Below are positions 43,907-52,761 of a stretch of DNA of 64,000 nt, in pieces. The DNA is from Thiotrichaceae bacterium (lineage in GTDB: Bacteria; Pseudomonadota; Gammaproteobacteria; SZUA-140): the NCBI GenBank assembly GCA_002401765.2, contig NVTY02000059.1, forward strand, positions 62,001-126,000, given 5' to 3'. A program made the translations under genes and the position numbers. The notes beneath the pieces are model-generated. The model was not told where the DNA came from. It worked only from the letters and a program-made list of their open reading frames with translations, and ran no database searches. Each line of letters starts with the position of its first letter. The first letter of the stretch is position 1.

Positions 43907-45232
43907 TTAGCTCACCGTCTCTTCCGTTTTAATTTCACGTCCAGATGAAACAGCAAACGCCTGAAAAGCGATCTTGGTTTCAATAGGATAATATTCATAA
44001 CCCAACATCTGACGAATAATGTGCGAGTTACGATAACAACACATGCCCAGATCCGGCGTAACAAATCCGTGGGTATGATGCTCGGCGTTTTGAACAAAAA
44101 TATATTTGTTATCGTGGTCGATGGTGTAGTAACGATGGGTATCGTATTGCCCTTGTTCGTTCCAACGAATACGCGAGGTAATGCCTTCGAGATAATCAGG
44201 AATATGAAAGGCGTAGCCGGTGGAAAGAATCAATCCTTCAGTATCGTGGGCGTAACGCTTCTTCTCCTCCCACTGCAAAAATTCCATTTCGTATTGACCG
44301 TTTTTTTTATTGAACGTCACCGTCTCCAACGCCGAGTTGGTAAATAGATTAACCTTGATATCTTTTATGATGCGTTTTTCATAGAGCGTGTCGGAAATTT
44401 CGTTGATGGTGTCGCCGTTAATTCCTTTAGCCAAATGAACATGGTCACGATTGAGTTTCTCGCGTTTTTTCACTGGTAGATCATAGAAATAATCTACATA
44501 CTCGGGTGAGGTCATCTCCAACGTTAGCTTGGTATATTCCAGCGGAAAATAACGCGGTGAACGGGTTATCCAACTCAACTCATAATCGTATTGATGAATA
44601 TCCTGCAATAAATCAAGCACAATCTCTGCTGCGCTTTGACCACTGCCCACCACAGTGATGGATTTTTTAGCTTGCATGTTTGATTTCTCAAACAGATATT
44701 TCGAAGCGTGGATCACATCGCCTGCCAACGATTCACAACATAATGGCACATGAGATACCGGGCCACTGCCAAGTATCAGTTTTTTCGCACGGTAGATTTT
44801 GGCCGTACCTGTAGTCGTTGACGTTGATTGAATCACGTAACACAACTGTGCCTGGTCGTACTCGATATTCGACACCTCCGTGTTGTATACCAGATTGGAA
44901 AGCTTAGATGCTGCCCATTGGCAATATTGGTTATATTCATTACGCAACAAAAAGAAATTTTCGCGAATATAAAATGAATAGAGACGCCCTTGCTCCTTAA
45001 TATAATTAAGAAATGAAAAAGGGCTGGTGGGATCAGCCAGTGTGACTAGGTCTGACATAAACGGTGTTTGTAAACGTGCATCGTCAAACAATAATCCAGG
45101 ATGCCAATTGAACCTTTCGCCTTTGTCGAGAAAAATACCCTCCAGATCATTAATAGGGTCAAGCATGCAGGCCAGGCTGAGATTAAACGGACCGATGCCG
45201 ACACCGACATAATCGTAAATTTTGTCGTTCAT
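43907..45232 (-). CDS. Lysine/ornithine/diamine N-monooxygenase (IucD/RhbE/AlcA-like)
   Basis: This flavin enzyme of 441 residues hydroxylates the terminal amine of the siderophore building block. It contains the FAD motif YVGVGIGPFNLSLACML at residues 8-24, FNWHPGLLFDDARLQTPFMS near 41, the NADPH motif VVGSGQSAAEIVLDLL near 195, and the C-terminal ATGYAFHIPDYL-type segment (ILSTGYAFHIPDYLEG). It follows the decarboxylase by 14 bases. Since the decarboxylase precedes it, the substrate is likely to be a free diamine rather than an amino acid (inference). Confidence 0.93.
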   Translation of the reverse strand: MNDKIYDYVGVGIGPFNLSLACMLDPINDLEGIFLDKGERFNWHPGLLFDDARLQTPFMSDLVTLADPTSPFSFLNYIKEQGRLYSFYIRENFFLLRNEYNQYCQWAASKLSNLVYNTEVSNIEYDQAQLCYVIQSTSTTTGTAKIYRAKKLILGSGPVSHVPLCCESLAGDVIHASKYLFEKSNMQAKKSITVVGSGQSAAEIVLDLLQDIHQYDYELSWITRSPRYFPLEYTKLTLEMTSPEYVDYFYDLPVKKREKLNRDHVHLAKGINGDTINEISDTLYEKRIIKDIKVNLFTNSALETVTFNKKNGQYEMEFLQWEEKKRYAHDTEGLILSTGYAFHIPDYLEGITSRIRWNEQGQYDTHRYYTIDHDNKYIFVQNAEHHTHGFVTPDLGMCCYRNSHIIRQMLGYEYYPIETKIAFQAFAVSSGREIKTEETVS

Positions 45233-45246
45233 ATTTATTTCCTTCT

Positions 45247-46800
45247 TTATGCAACGCGTACGGAGGCATCGTTAAAATAGCTTTCACCGTGCTGATTAAT
45301 CAGCTTGATTACCGCCTGGATATCGTGAATGGTGGTCGTCGGATTTAACAGCGTAAATTTAAGATATTGGCGGCCTTTAACCTTAGTGCCAGCAACAACA
45401 GCCTCGCCTGTGCGTGCGAGATCTTTGCGAATGGCGATATTGGCTTCATCAATCAACGCCTCGTCGATATCAGTTTGTGGACGATAACGGAACACCAAGG
45501 TACTTAACTGCGGTTGATGAATCAGTTCAATATCGGCTTCCGAGAGCATCAGCGTATATGTCTGGCGCGCCAACTGGATCACGCGATCAAACCCTTCGCC
45601 AATCGCATTAACGCCCATAATACGTAACGTCAACCACAGCTTTAACGCATCGAAGCGGCGCGTCGTCTGTAGGCTTTTATTCACCAGGTTAGGCGTACCT
45701 TCTTTAAGCTGGCTTAGCGGATTTAGGTAATCAGCGTGATAGGTCACCGCGCCAAGGTGGCGTTTATCGCGGCTAAAAAAAGCACCACAACTAACGGGTT
45801 GAAAAAAAGATTTATGATAATCCACCGTGACGGAATCGGCCTGTTCAATGCCATCCAACCAGTGACGATATCGCGATGATGCCAGTAACCCACAACCATA
45901 AGCGGCATCGACATGCATCCAGGCACCATATTGATCGCACAGGTCAGCAATTTTGGGCAACGGATCAATACTGCCAAAATCGGTGGTACCTGCCGTCGCC
46001 ACAATGGCCATGGGGATCAAACCATCATCACAACACTGCTGCAGCGCAGACACCAATGCATCCGTGTCCATACGGTAATAACTGTCAGCAGCTACCGGCA
46101 CCACGGAATCGTAGCCCAACCCCAAAATAGCCGCTGATTTTTGAATGCTAAAGTGACTCAGTTCCGAAGTAAAAATACGCAATTTGTGATATTCGGGCGG
46201 CAATCCTTTTTCTTTAATGCAATGCCCCCAAAGGCGTTCACAAACGTGTTCCCGCGCCAGCAACATCGCCATCAAATTGGACTGAGTACCACCGCTAGTA
46301 AAGATACCGTCGGACCGTTGATCAAAACCGATCTTCTTTGCTGTCCAATCAATCAAGCTTTGTTCAATAAACGTTCCGCCTGCACTCTGATCCCAGGTAT
46401 CCACTGACGAGTTAACAGAAGATAAAATCAGCTCGGCCAGGATGGCAGGAATAACAATCGGGCAGTTTAGATGAGCCACATATTTTGGATGATGGAAATA
46501 GACAGCATCGTCGAGATAAAGGCGTTGAACCTCGGCCAATGCATCCTCCAAAGAGGCACAAGAGAGATCCAGATCCACTCCCTGGAACCGCTCCGCCAGC
46601 TCGTGAGGTAACACGCCGCTAAACGGTTTTTCCGTTGTCGCAATATTGACCCTCACCAGCTCCAACCCCTGCTGCAATACCTGCCGGTATTGAGCAAGGT
46701 TGTGATCATTGAGAATAAAACTGCCTACGGATGCTGTCGCCGCCTGGCTTGCATCCAAAGAGATTTCTTCCATCGCCAATGGCGCAGTCTTGGTATTCAT
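45247..46800 (-). CDS. PLP-dependent group II decarboxylase for the siderophore diamine
   Basis: The 517-residue product belongs to the DDC/glutamate decarboxylase fold. It has HHPKYVAHLNCPIVIPAILA near residue 103, GIFTSGGTQSNLMAMLLARE near 165, the HVDAAYG motif at 296-302 and the PLP lysine Lys330 in VDYHKSFFQPVSCG. Homologues in siderophore clusters decarboxylate diaminobutyrate (RhbB-like) or lysine (DesA-like). No diaminobutyrate aminotransferase is in this block, which slightly favours lysine or ornithine. It opens the five-gene operon. A ribosome site AGGGGG lies 8 bases before the ATG. Confidence 0.92.
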   Translation of the reverse strand: MNTKTAPLAMEEISLDASQAATASVGSFILNDHNLAQYRQVLQQGLELVRVNIATTEKPFSGVLPHELAERFQGVDLDLSCASLEDALAEVQRLYLDDAVYFHHPKYVAHLNCPIVIPAILAELILSSVNSSVDTWDQSAGGTFIEQSLIDWTAKKIGFDQRSDGIFTSGGTQSNLMAMLLAREHVCERLWGHCIKEKGLPPEYHKLRIFTSELSHFSIQKSAAILGLGYDSVVPVAADSYYRMDTDALVSALQQCCDDGLIPMAIVATAGTTDFGSIDPLPKIADLCDQYGAWMHVDAAYGCGLLASSRYRHWLDGIEQADSVTVDYHKSFFQPVSCGAFFSRDKRHLGAVTYHADYLNPLSQLKEGTPNLVNKSLQTTRRFDALKLWLTLRIMGVNAIGEGFDRVIQLARQTYTLMLSEADIELIHQPQLSTLVFRYRPQTDIDEALIDEANIAIRKDLARTGEAVVAGTKVKGRQYLKFTLLNPTTTIHDIQAVIKLINQHGESYFNDASVRVA

Positions 46801-47031
46801 CGTAATTGCCCCCTATCTAAACAAAGTCCAGACCGGAAACAGAAAGGTATACTCAAATCCCCCAAGCGACATTGAATCGCCCGACGAAAAAAACTGGCGA
46901 CTAAATAAGTTTGAGAAACGGAGTGTCGATGAAAGAAAAAACATTGCCAAAAGAAATGCCAGCACGTAGCTAGGCACATAAGCAGCATAAAATGTTCTTC
47001 GCCTTCCCTGTTCCAGTATTCACATAAAGTA

Positions 47032-47068
47032 GCTGGCTGCCTGGCGTTACATATCTGGGGGGCTGGCT
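47032..47068 (-). promoter_or_regulatory. AGCCAGC paired element 4 (before the siderophore operon)
   Basis: The minus strand reads AGCCAGCCCCCC, then GGCAGCCAGC, with cores 30 bases apart, 232 bases before the decarboxylase ATG. A Fur-like box lies just upstream in the direction of transcription, as for element 3. Confidence 0.55.
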
Positions 47069-47078
47069 TGTCTTTAAA

Positions 47079-47104
47079 CAATAACGATTCTTGTTTGCAT
47101 TAGC
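47079..47104 (-). promoter_or_regulatory. Weak Fur-like box before the siderophore operon
   Basis: On the minus strand TAATGCAAACAAGAATCGTTATT keeps the outer AAT/ATT units of a Fur site in a diverged form. Its position relative to element 4 mirrors the strong Fur box relative to element 3, which is the main reason to accept it. Confidence 0.45.
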
Positions 47105-47253
47105 AACCATTTTTAAAAAATGGCTTTTTTCCTAGAAAACTTAGTTGGGCGCGAAAAGATCCAACTAATTCACCTAGGAGTCTGTCGGATTTAGCCCAAC
47201 CAGCAAAGCATCACACTTCACCAGCTTAAGCATTAATCCCGAATTTTTGATGG

Positions 47254-47563
47254 CTAAAATATATTTCGCACGGCAATGGACTCGGTTTTTCGGGACAAGA
47301 CTATCCCGTGCGATCCTCTCAGCCTCCCAGTGCATACACCCGTTTCAGATTCCACGTCATACTCGCTGGTTGGCCCTTTTGTATTAACTTGAGCTTTACG
47401 ACAAAACCGGCGCATCTCGTCCAACGTAAAACAGGTGCCCGCAACGCTACAATGAAAACGGCGTTCACGTTCTCAGGTTTTTTTTACGCCGCACAGTAAG
47501 CGGTTTACTAACGAAAGATTCGCAGTCAACGCCCTTTGTTACTGATTCCAGATTGATGCACAT
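47254..47563 (-). pseudogene. Broken gene with a good ribosome site, family not recognised
   Basis: An ATG with AGGAGG five bases upstream starts MCINLESVTKGVDCESFVSK and stops after 32 codons, near a run of eight A. In another frame the sequence continues for 72 codons as ERERRFHCSVAGTCFTLDEM, then RRFCRKAQVNTKGPTSEYDV and on to a stop at 47254. The join between the two frames needs more than one indel, so the gene is degraded. Its upstream sequence with element 5 is duplicated before the secreted-protein gene at 33.86 kb. Confidence 0.4.
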
Positions 47564-47601
47564 AACAACCTCCTAAAAAAGCATCCAAACCACTGTTTCT
47601 G

Positions 47602-47637
47602 GCTGGCTACCTTTGCCGGGAGACATGGGGGCTGGCT
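47602..47637 (-). promoter_or_regulatory. AGCCAGC paired element 5 (duplicate of element 1)
   Basis: AGCCAGCCCCCATGTCTCCC and the following GGTAGCCAGC have cores 29 bases apart. It is within repeat copy B, between hemP and the broken gene, and stands 39 bases before that gene's ATG. Confidence 0.55.
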
Positions 47638-47705
47638 TTAAAAAATAGACCTGAGACTGGAGACTAGAGGGTTTATTCCTGAAGCCTGTCGCCTGTAACC
47701 TGCTA

Positions 47706-47912
47706 CTACTTTGTAAGAATTAATTTCTCTTTACTGGTGATCCGCAGGCGGTATTCCTCGCCATGGTGCTCAATCACAAGCTGACGCTGTCCCGCCAGCA
47801 GTTCATCACTGGTCAGTCGCCGCACCGTAGGGGCATCACCTGATTGTGATGACCTCGTAGCTTGATGGGCCGCATGGGGGGAGGAAACTTTTTCTCTATT
47901 CAAATCTTTCAT
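47706..47912 (-). CDS. hemP: Hemin uptake protein HemP
   Basis: The 68-residue product is the small HemP family, with a polar start (MKDLNREKVSSPHAAHQATR) and the conserved C-terminal half RRLTSDELLAGQRQLVIEHH followed by GEEYRLRITSKEKLILTK. HemP proteins are linked to haem and iron uptake and can act as regulators of haem receptor genes in some bacteria. The ATG is one base past the stop of the preceding gene, so translation is coupled. A Fur box upstream of that gene would control both. Confidence 0.85.
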   Translation of the reverse strand: MKDLNREKVSSPHAAHQATRSSQSGDAPTVRRLTSDELLAGQRQLVIEHHGEEYRLRITSKEKLILTK

Positions 47913-47913
47913 T

Positions 47914-48264
47914 TTAAAATTTTTCTGTAACATCAAATAACGAAGCGACACGGTTTTTAATATCGCTGTTTTTCGCCTCAGTAGAAAAAACATGGCGCTG
48001 CATTTCCATCAATGCCTCTTGACCAACACAGGTTGTGCAACTAATACACTCTTCACTAAAGGTGGCTGATTTTGCCCGCTGAACCAAACTGATTTTGTCT
48101 GCACAAGAGAGCAGTATCAGTCGCTTGAACAGCCCCTGCCAATCACACTCCCCACTGGCTGAGTTGTCGCCACACCAATGGAGGCGTTCCTCGCCTGTCA
48201 CCGCATCAATCAACGTCAGTGAGGGGGTTCCCCGCTCCAGCCTGGCGTCGATCATATAAGCCAT
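47914..48264 (-). CDS. Unknown small protein with CxxC pair, in operon with hemP
   Basis: I use the ATG with AAAGGAGT eight bases upstream, giving 116 residues beginning MAYMIDARLERGTPSLTLID. Features are an early beta-rich region, WCGDNSASGECDWQGLFKRL near residue 30 and ECISCTTCVGQEAL near 70, whose cysteines could bind a metal or cluster. I do not recognise the family. A Fur box precedes it, and a decayed copy of its 3' end stands in repeat copy A. Confidence 0.6.
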   Translation of the reverse strand: MAYMIDARLERGTPSLTLIDAVTGEERLHWCGDNSASGECDWQGLFKRLILLSCADKISLVQRAKSATFSEECISCTTCVGQEALMEMQRHVFSTEAKNSDIKNRVASLFDVTEKF

Positions 48265-48373
48265 CAACAGCACTCCTTTGATTTTCAAACAACCACGTCA
48301 CCTTGGTAGAGTCGCGAAGAAATAGACGCTACTCTTCCAATTCGAGCAGTTTCTTCAAACTTTCGACAATTGT

Positions 48374-48392
48374 AATGAGAATCATTCGCATT
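48374..48392 (-). promoter_or_regulatory. Fur box before the CxxC-protein/hemP operon
   Basis: AATGAGAATCATTCGCATT matches the Fur consensus well and lies about 110 bases before the start of the first gene. The adjoining TTGATTTGCAACGATTATTA may be an additional half site. Confidence 0.7.
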
Positions 48393-48512
48393 AGCAAGAA
48401 TTGATTTGCAACGATTATTATCGCCACTATTTGCGGGGGCTCACAGGATTACGGCACTTCAAAAGCCTGAATTGACCTAGAGGGTCCAGAAACTGGCCTG
48501 TAGCTTTTCGCG

Positions 48513-49442
48513 CTAACAGCCCTGACTACAAGCTCTCTGCATCAACTCCGGCTGCAACGTAATATGCTGGATATCAAAGCGCCGATCCAGCTGCACACTC
48601 AACTCACCCAGCACAGCTTCCCACTCATTCATGTCACGAATCACCACATGTGCAGACAGCGCCACCAGACCGCTGGATAGCGTCCAGACATGCAGGTCAT
48701 GAATGGAATCAACCGCCGCAGGTTCGGTCATCGCCGAACCTATCTGATCATAATCAAGATTCAGCGGCACCCCCTCCATAATCACATGCAGTCCTTCACG
48801 CAGTAGTCGCACACAGGAATAGAGGATCAAGGTGCAGATCAACAACGACAACAGCGGATCGATCGGTATCCAGCCGGTAAAGTAGATCACCGCGCCTGCC
48901 ACCAATGCCGCAACGGAGCCGAGCAGATCGCCCAGCACATGCAGATAGGCAGCGCGAGTATTGAGCGTCTGCTCACCGCGGTGCAGGATCATCGCCACCA
49001 CAATATTAATCATCAGGCCGATGGCGGCAATCACCATCACCATACCACCCGCCACCGGCTGCGGTTGCAACAGGCGATCGATCGCATGATAGGTGATGGT
49101 AAAAACGATCACCAACATAAACAGCCCATTGATCAACGCCGCCACCACTTCTGCTCGCACCAGGCCGTACGAATGGCGTGCCGAGCGCGGCTGCTTAGTC
49201 AGCCACGCGGCAAAGGCGGCGAGCCCCAGCGCCATCGCATCTGTCAGCATATGACCCGCATCGCCTAACAGAGCAAGCGACCCGGAAATCACCCCGCCAA
49301 CCGCTTCAACTACCGCAAAGCTAAGCGTCAGTGCCAACGCCCACAGCAATGCATTACCAGAACCAGGGTGATGGTGGTGATGTCCCGAATGATGATCGGC
49401 CTGATGCTTATGATGATGTTCAGTTGCGCTCATAAAGTGCAT
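48513..49442 (-). CDS. Cation diffusion facilitator, zinc exporter type (ZitB/CzcD)
   Basis: This 309-residue inner-membrane antiporter begins with a His-rich tail (SATEHHHKHQADHHSGHHHHH). Six membrane helices follow. Helix II carries the metal-site motif LLGDAGHMLTDAMALGLAAF near residue 60, and helix V carries HVLGDLLGSVAALVAG near 190. The cytoplasmic domain has VDSIHDLHVWTLSSGLVALS near 245. This arrangement favours zinc or cobalt efflux. Two ATGs three codons apart are possible starts (49442 and 49433); neither has a strong ribosome site. Confidence 0.93.
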   Translation of the reverse strand: MHFMSATEHHHKHQADHHSGHHHHHPGSGNALLWALALTLSFAVVEAVGGVISGSLALLGDAGHMLTDAMALGLAAFAAWLTKQPRSARHSYGLVRAEVVAALINGLFMLVIVFTITYHAIDRLLQPQPVAGGMVMVIAAIGLMINIVVAMILHRGEQTLNTRAAYLHVLGDLLGSVAALVAGAVIYFTGWIPIDPLLSLLICTLILYSCVRLLREGLHVIMEGVPLNLDYDQIGSAMTEPAAVDSIHDLHVWTLSSGLVALSAHVVIRDMNEWEAVLGELSVQLDRRFDIQHITLQPELMQRACSQGC

Positions 49443-49557
49443 ACTAAATTGTCTTACGGATATTTGCGATGGGTTTTAAATCGACAGCATAAACATGGCG
49501 CGATGCCATGAGCCACTTGAATGGAGCACAACGAAACCAGGCAAGAGAACCGCTGGC

Positions 49558-49835
49558 GACAGTACACTCAACCTGACGGACTCAGTACATGATTCCGGTG
49601 AAGAGTCCGTTGCGGACCCACTGCGCGATCTCAACAATGCGCTAATCAATCACATCTGGTGGCGCTAAAGCAGGTTAACACCACCTATCAGCGCCTCAAT
49701 ACTGGCCATTACGGTGAATGCAGTGATTGTGGCGAAGAGATTCAATGGGCCCGCCTGCTCAAACAGCCTGCGGCATACCGCTGTGTGACATGCCAGTCGT
49801 TGCGAGAGAAGACCTACGACGCGAATAGTCAGTAA
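49558..49835 (+). pseudogene. Frameshifted DksA/TraR-type zinc-finger protein
   Basis: One frame reads DSTLNLTDSVHDSGEESVAD then PLRDLNNALINH and stops at 49676. The next frame, starting just before, reads LVALKQVNTTYQRLNTGHYG, then ECSDCGEEIQWARLLKQPAA and YRCVTCQSLREKTYD to the stop at 49835. Together they give the central helix and the C4 zinc finger of a DksA/TraR relative. A single missing base near 49665 joins them. No in-frame start codon is evident at the 5' end, so the gene is broken there too. Confidence 0.65.
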
Positions 49836-49882
49836 CAAACCCACTCATGTCATGGCGACATGAGCTGGGTTCAGCCTTAAAA

Positions 49883-50434
49883 TTAGAAGCAAGGCTTCTC
49901 AGGTGTCTCTTCAAAACGCTTGATGCTAGAAACGATCTCTTCCTTTGCATCTTCAACACCGGCCCAACCTTCCAGCTTGACCCATTTGTTCTTTTCAAGG
50001 TCTTTATAATGCTCAAAGAAATGGGCAATCTGCGCCAGCAACTGCGGCGGCATATCGTCTGGCCCTTGCACATCTTTATAAAGCTCACAGAGCTTAGTCA
50101 ACGGCACCGCCAACAACTTAGCATCGTTACCCGCTTCATCACTCATCTTCAACACGCCAACTGGACGGCATTTTATTACCGAACCACTAATCAACGGCAC
50201 CGGGGTGACAACCAATACGTCGGTCGGATCACCATCTTCAGAGAGTGTGTGCGGGATGTAGCCGTAGTTGCACGGATAATACATCGCAGTGCTCATGAAG
50301 CGATCGACGAACATGGCACCGGTCTCTTTGTCCACCTCATATTTAACCGGATCACTGTGAGACGGTATTTCAATGATGACATTGATTTCATCAGGGACGT
50401 TTTTGCCGCCAGTAGACACCCTATCCAGATTCAT
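49883..50434 (-). CDS. ppa: Soluble inorganic pyrophosphatase
   Basis: This cytoplasmic family I pyrophosphatase of 183 residues hydrolyses PPi. The active-site segments are [20 protein letters not shown] near residue 18, [20 protein letters not shown] near 50, [10 protein letters not shown], and DDAKLLAVP-like ([14 protein letters not shown]). The start is the ATG preceded by GTGGAGA; eleven upstream codons in the frame lack support. It is divergent from the membrane pyrophosphatase across 240 bases, so the organism has two ways to dispose of PPi, one of them energy-conserving. Confidence 0.95.
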   Translation of the reverse strand: MNLDRVSTGGKNVPDEINVIIEIPSHSDPVKYEVDKETGAMFVDRFMSTAMYYPCNYGYIPHTLSEDGDPTDVLVVTPVPLISGSVIKCRPVGVLKMSDEAGNDAKLLAVPLTKLCELYKDVQGPDDMPPQLLAQIAHFFEHYKDLEKNKWVKLEGWAGVEDAKEEIVSSIKRFEETPEKPCF

Positions 50435-50676
50435 CGCGATATTCTCCACATACAAAAAGGGGCACATTATACATCAAAGGCCAAATAGCAGGTGTTTGGA
50501 AGCAGGCCGATATGGGATAAAAATAGTTTTTCCGACAACACTCATCGTCAAATATCAGTTGTTGCGCCTTATTGCTGATTCAAATATGCTCAAATCGAGG
50601 TTCGGATCCGCCCATAGCTGCGGCCGCGCACCTAATCACGGACACGATTAAATACATGAAGTAGAAGGGGGAAAAC

Positions 50677-52686
50677 ATGAGTATCACTCACCTGTTACCA
50701 CCAATACTGGGTGCTTTCGGCCTGTACGCGGCCTATCGTATCTATAAGATGGTCCTGGAATATCCCGGTGGTGAAGGCACCGTGGCAGAGATTGCCGAAG
50801 CCATCCATCGAGGATCAATGGTCTTTCTCAAGCGCGAATACATGGTGCTGAACATCTTTGTGGTCGTGGTTGCAGTGCTACTGGCAATGTCGCTGGGGGC
50901 TGGCACCACCTTCGCCTTCCTGCTCGGCGCCCTCTGTTCGGCCAGTGCTGGATATATCGGCATGCAAGCCGCCACCCGGGCCAATGTGCGCACCACGGTG
51001 GCCGCCCACAATAAAGGCGCCACTGAAGCGCTGACGGTCGCCTTTTACGGCGGTTCGGTGATGGGGCTAACGGTCGCGGCAATGGGGCTATTAGGGCTAG
51101 GGCTGCTCTATCTCTTTTTTGGCGGCGACCCTGACACCGCCCACACCATCCACGGCTTTGGCATGGGCGCCTCCAGCGTTGCGCTCTTCTCGCGCGTTGG
51201 CGGCGGCATCTTTACCAAGAGTGCGGATGTGGGTGCCGATCTGGTCGGCAAGCTTGAAGCCGGCATCCCCGAAGATGACCCGCGCAACCCCGGCGTGATT
51301 GCCGACAATGTGGGTGACAACGTCGGTGACGTCGCAGGCATGGGCTCCGACATCTTCGAGTCCTATTGCGGCGCGATGATCGCGACCATCGCGCTGGCCG
51401 CAACCCTGGCCGTCGATGTTGTCGACACCCTCGGCCCACGCGAAAGCCTGATGTTTCTGCCGTTGGCACTCGCCTCCGTCGGCTTGCTCTGCTCAATTGC
51501 GGGCATCGCCATCGTTAAAAAATATTCCAGCAAATCGCCCGAAGTGGCGTTACGGAGTGGCACCATCAGCGCGTCTCTCGCCTTTATTCTGCTGGCGGCA
51601 ATCGTTATCTGGGGTGCTGGGGTCTCCTTTAATATCTGGGGCGCAGTAATCGCTGGTGCGGTGGGTGGCATCATCATCGGGCTGGTGACTGAATATTACA
51701 CCGCAGGCAAACCGATACGCGACATTGCCAAATCGGGGGAAACCGGCCCCGCTACGGTGATGATTACCGGTCTCGCGATTGGCATGGAGTCGGTGGTCGT
51801 TCCAGTGCTGACCCTGTGCGCCATCATCTACGTCTCCAGCGAGCTTTGCGGGCTCTATGGTGTCGGCATCGCCGCCATCGGTATGCTCGGCACCGTCGGC
51901 ATCACCATGGCAATCGATGCTTACGGCCCAGTGGCGGATAACGCAGGCGGCATCGCCGAGATGAGCGGATTAGGTGAAGAGACTCGTAAAATCACCGATT
52001 CACTCGATGAACTGGGCAATACCACTGCGGCCATCGGCAAGGGCTTTGCCATTGGTGCGGCGGCACTGGCGGCATTGGCACTCATCGCGGCCTATATTCA
52101 GGATGTCTCCGTGCGGATACCGAACTTCTCGCTGGATCTCGGTGAACCAATCGTATTAATGGGGATGTTCCTTGGTGGGATCTTCCCATTTCTGGTCGCC
52201 TCACTAACGATGACCGCCGTGGGTGATGCAGCCTTCGAGATGATCCAGGAGATCCGTCGACAGTTCAGAGAGATCCCGGGGCTGATGGAGGGCACAGCCA
52301 AGCCGGATAGTGATCGCTGTATCGATATCGCCACCAGTGCGGCGTTGAAAAAGATGGTATTACCGGGCGTGTTAGCGGTCTCTGCGCCGGTCGTTGTCGG
52401 CTTCGGGCTGGGGGCCTCAGCCCTCGGCGGCATGCTCGCTGGCGCGCTGCTCTGCAGTGTGTTGATGGCACTGATGATGGCCAATGCCGGTGGCGCCTGG
52501 GATAACGCCAAAAAATATGTCGAAAAAGGCAACCTTGGCGGCAAGGGCTCCGACGTCCACACCGCCTGCGTCGTTGGTGACACCGTAGGTGATCCGTTCA
52601 AGGACACCTCCGGCCCATCGATGAATATCCTGATCAACGTGCTGGCGATTGTGAGTCTGGTGATTGCACCACTGCTGACTTCGTGA
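50677..52686 (+). CDS. hppA: Membrane-bound ion-translocating pyrophosphatase
   Basis: This polytopic pump of 669 residues couples PPi hydrolysis to export of H+ or Na+. The substrate site [22 protein letters not shown] starts near residue 185, followed by [22 protein letters not shown]-type and [19 protein letters not shown] are near 415, and the conserved [14 protein letters not shown] is near the end. The subclass motif reads [10 protein letters not shown] near 445, with Ala where potassium-independent pumps have Lys, so this is the potassium-dependent subclass. That subclass contains both H+ and Na+ pumps. An AGAAGGGGG ribosome site precedes the ATG. Confidence 0.95.
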   Translation: MSITHLLPPILGAFGLYAAYRIYKMVLEYPGGEGTVAEIAEAIHRGSMVFLKREYMVLNIFVVVVAVLLAMSLGAGTTFAFLLGALCSASAGYIGMQAATRANVRTTVAAHNKGATEALTVAFYGGSVMGLTVAAMGLLGLGLLYLFFGGDPDTAHTIHGFGMGASSVALFSRVGGGIFTKSADVGADLVGKLEAGIPEDDPRNPGVIADNVGDNVGDVAGMGSDIFESYCGAMIATIALAATLAVDVVDTLGPRESLMFLPLALASVGLLCSIAGIAIVKKYSSKSPEVALRSGTISASLAFILLAAIVIWGAGVSFNIWGAVIAGAVGGIIIGLVTEYYTAGKPIRDIAKSGETGPATVMITGLAIGMESVVVPVLTLCAIIYVSSELCGLYGVGIAAIGMLGTVGITMAIDAYGPVADNAGGIAEMSGLGEETRKITDSLDELGNTTAAIGKGFAIGAAALAALALIAAYIQDVSVRIPNFSLDLGEPIVLMGMFLGGIFPFLVASLTMTAVGDAAFEMIQEIRRQFREIPGLMEGTAKPDSDRCIDIATSAALKKMVLPGVLAVSAPVVVGFGLGASALGGMLAGALLCSVLMALMMANAGGAWDNAKKYVEKGNLGGKGSDVHTACVVGDTVGDPFKDTSGPSMNILINVLAIVSLVIAPLLTS

Positions 52687-52714
52687 GCTGATCCGCAACG
52701 TGAAACCAAAAAAA

Positions 52715-52740
52715 CCCTGCCAACTGGCCGGGGCCTTTTT
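52715..52740 (+). terminator. Rho-independent terminator after hppA
   Basis: CCCTGCC and GGCCGGG pair around AACT with one mismatch, followed by GCC and five T. It lies about 30 bases past the hppA stop. Confidence 0.7.
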
Positions 52741-52761
52741 ATGAGCGGCGCTTAGTGAGAA

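Larger units (their letters stand above)
46801..47253. other. Long 5' region of the siderophore operon and IS-like debris
   Basis: From the decarboxylase start the first 230 bases would be untranslated leader; then come element 4, a Fur-like box, and an inverted A/T repeat (CCATTTTT/AAAAATGG, then T6) near 47107-47129 that reads as a plus-strand terminator. From about 47180 the sequence GAGTCTGTCGGATTTAG resembles insertion sequence ends I associate with IS1182/IS5-type elements, but nothing longer supports this. Open frames over this stretch lack family features. Confidence 0.35.
47571..48050. repeat. Direct repeat copy B flanking the siderophore block
   Basis: It matches copy A at 33865-34306 in the same orientation, including the iron element, hemP and the last part of the gene before hemP. 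Between the iron element and hemP it has about 55 bases of CTG/GACC-rich sequence missing from copy A. This copy is the functional one, since its hemP frame is intact and its upstream gene is full length. Confidence 0.8.

Noticed and set aside
46709-46969. 86-codon open frame on the plus strand within the decarboxylase leader
   Set aside because: It starts inside the decarboxylase gene on the other strand, and its composition and lack of ribosome site mark it as a shadow.
47180-47260. IS1182/IS5-type end near GAGTCTGTCGGATTTAG
   Set aside because: Only one short word resembles an IS end; no transposase, second end or target duplication is visible.
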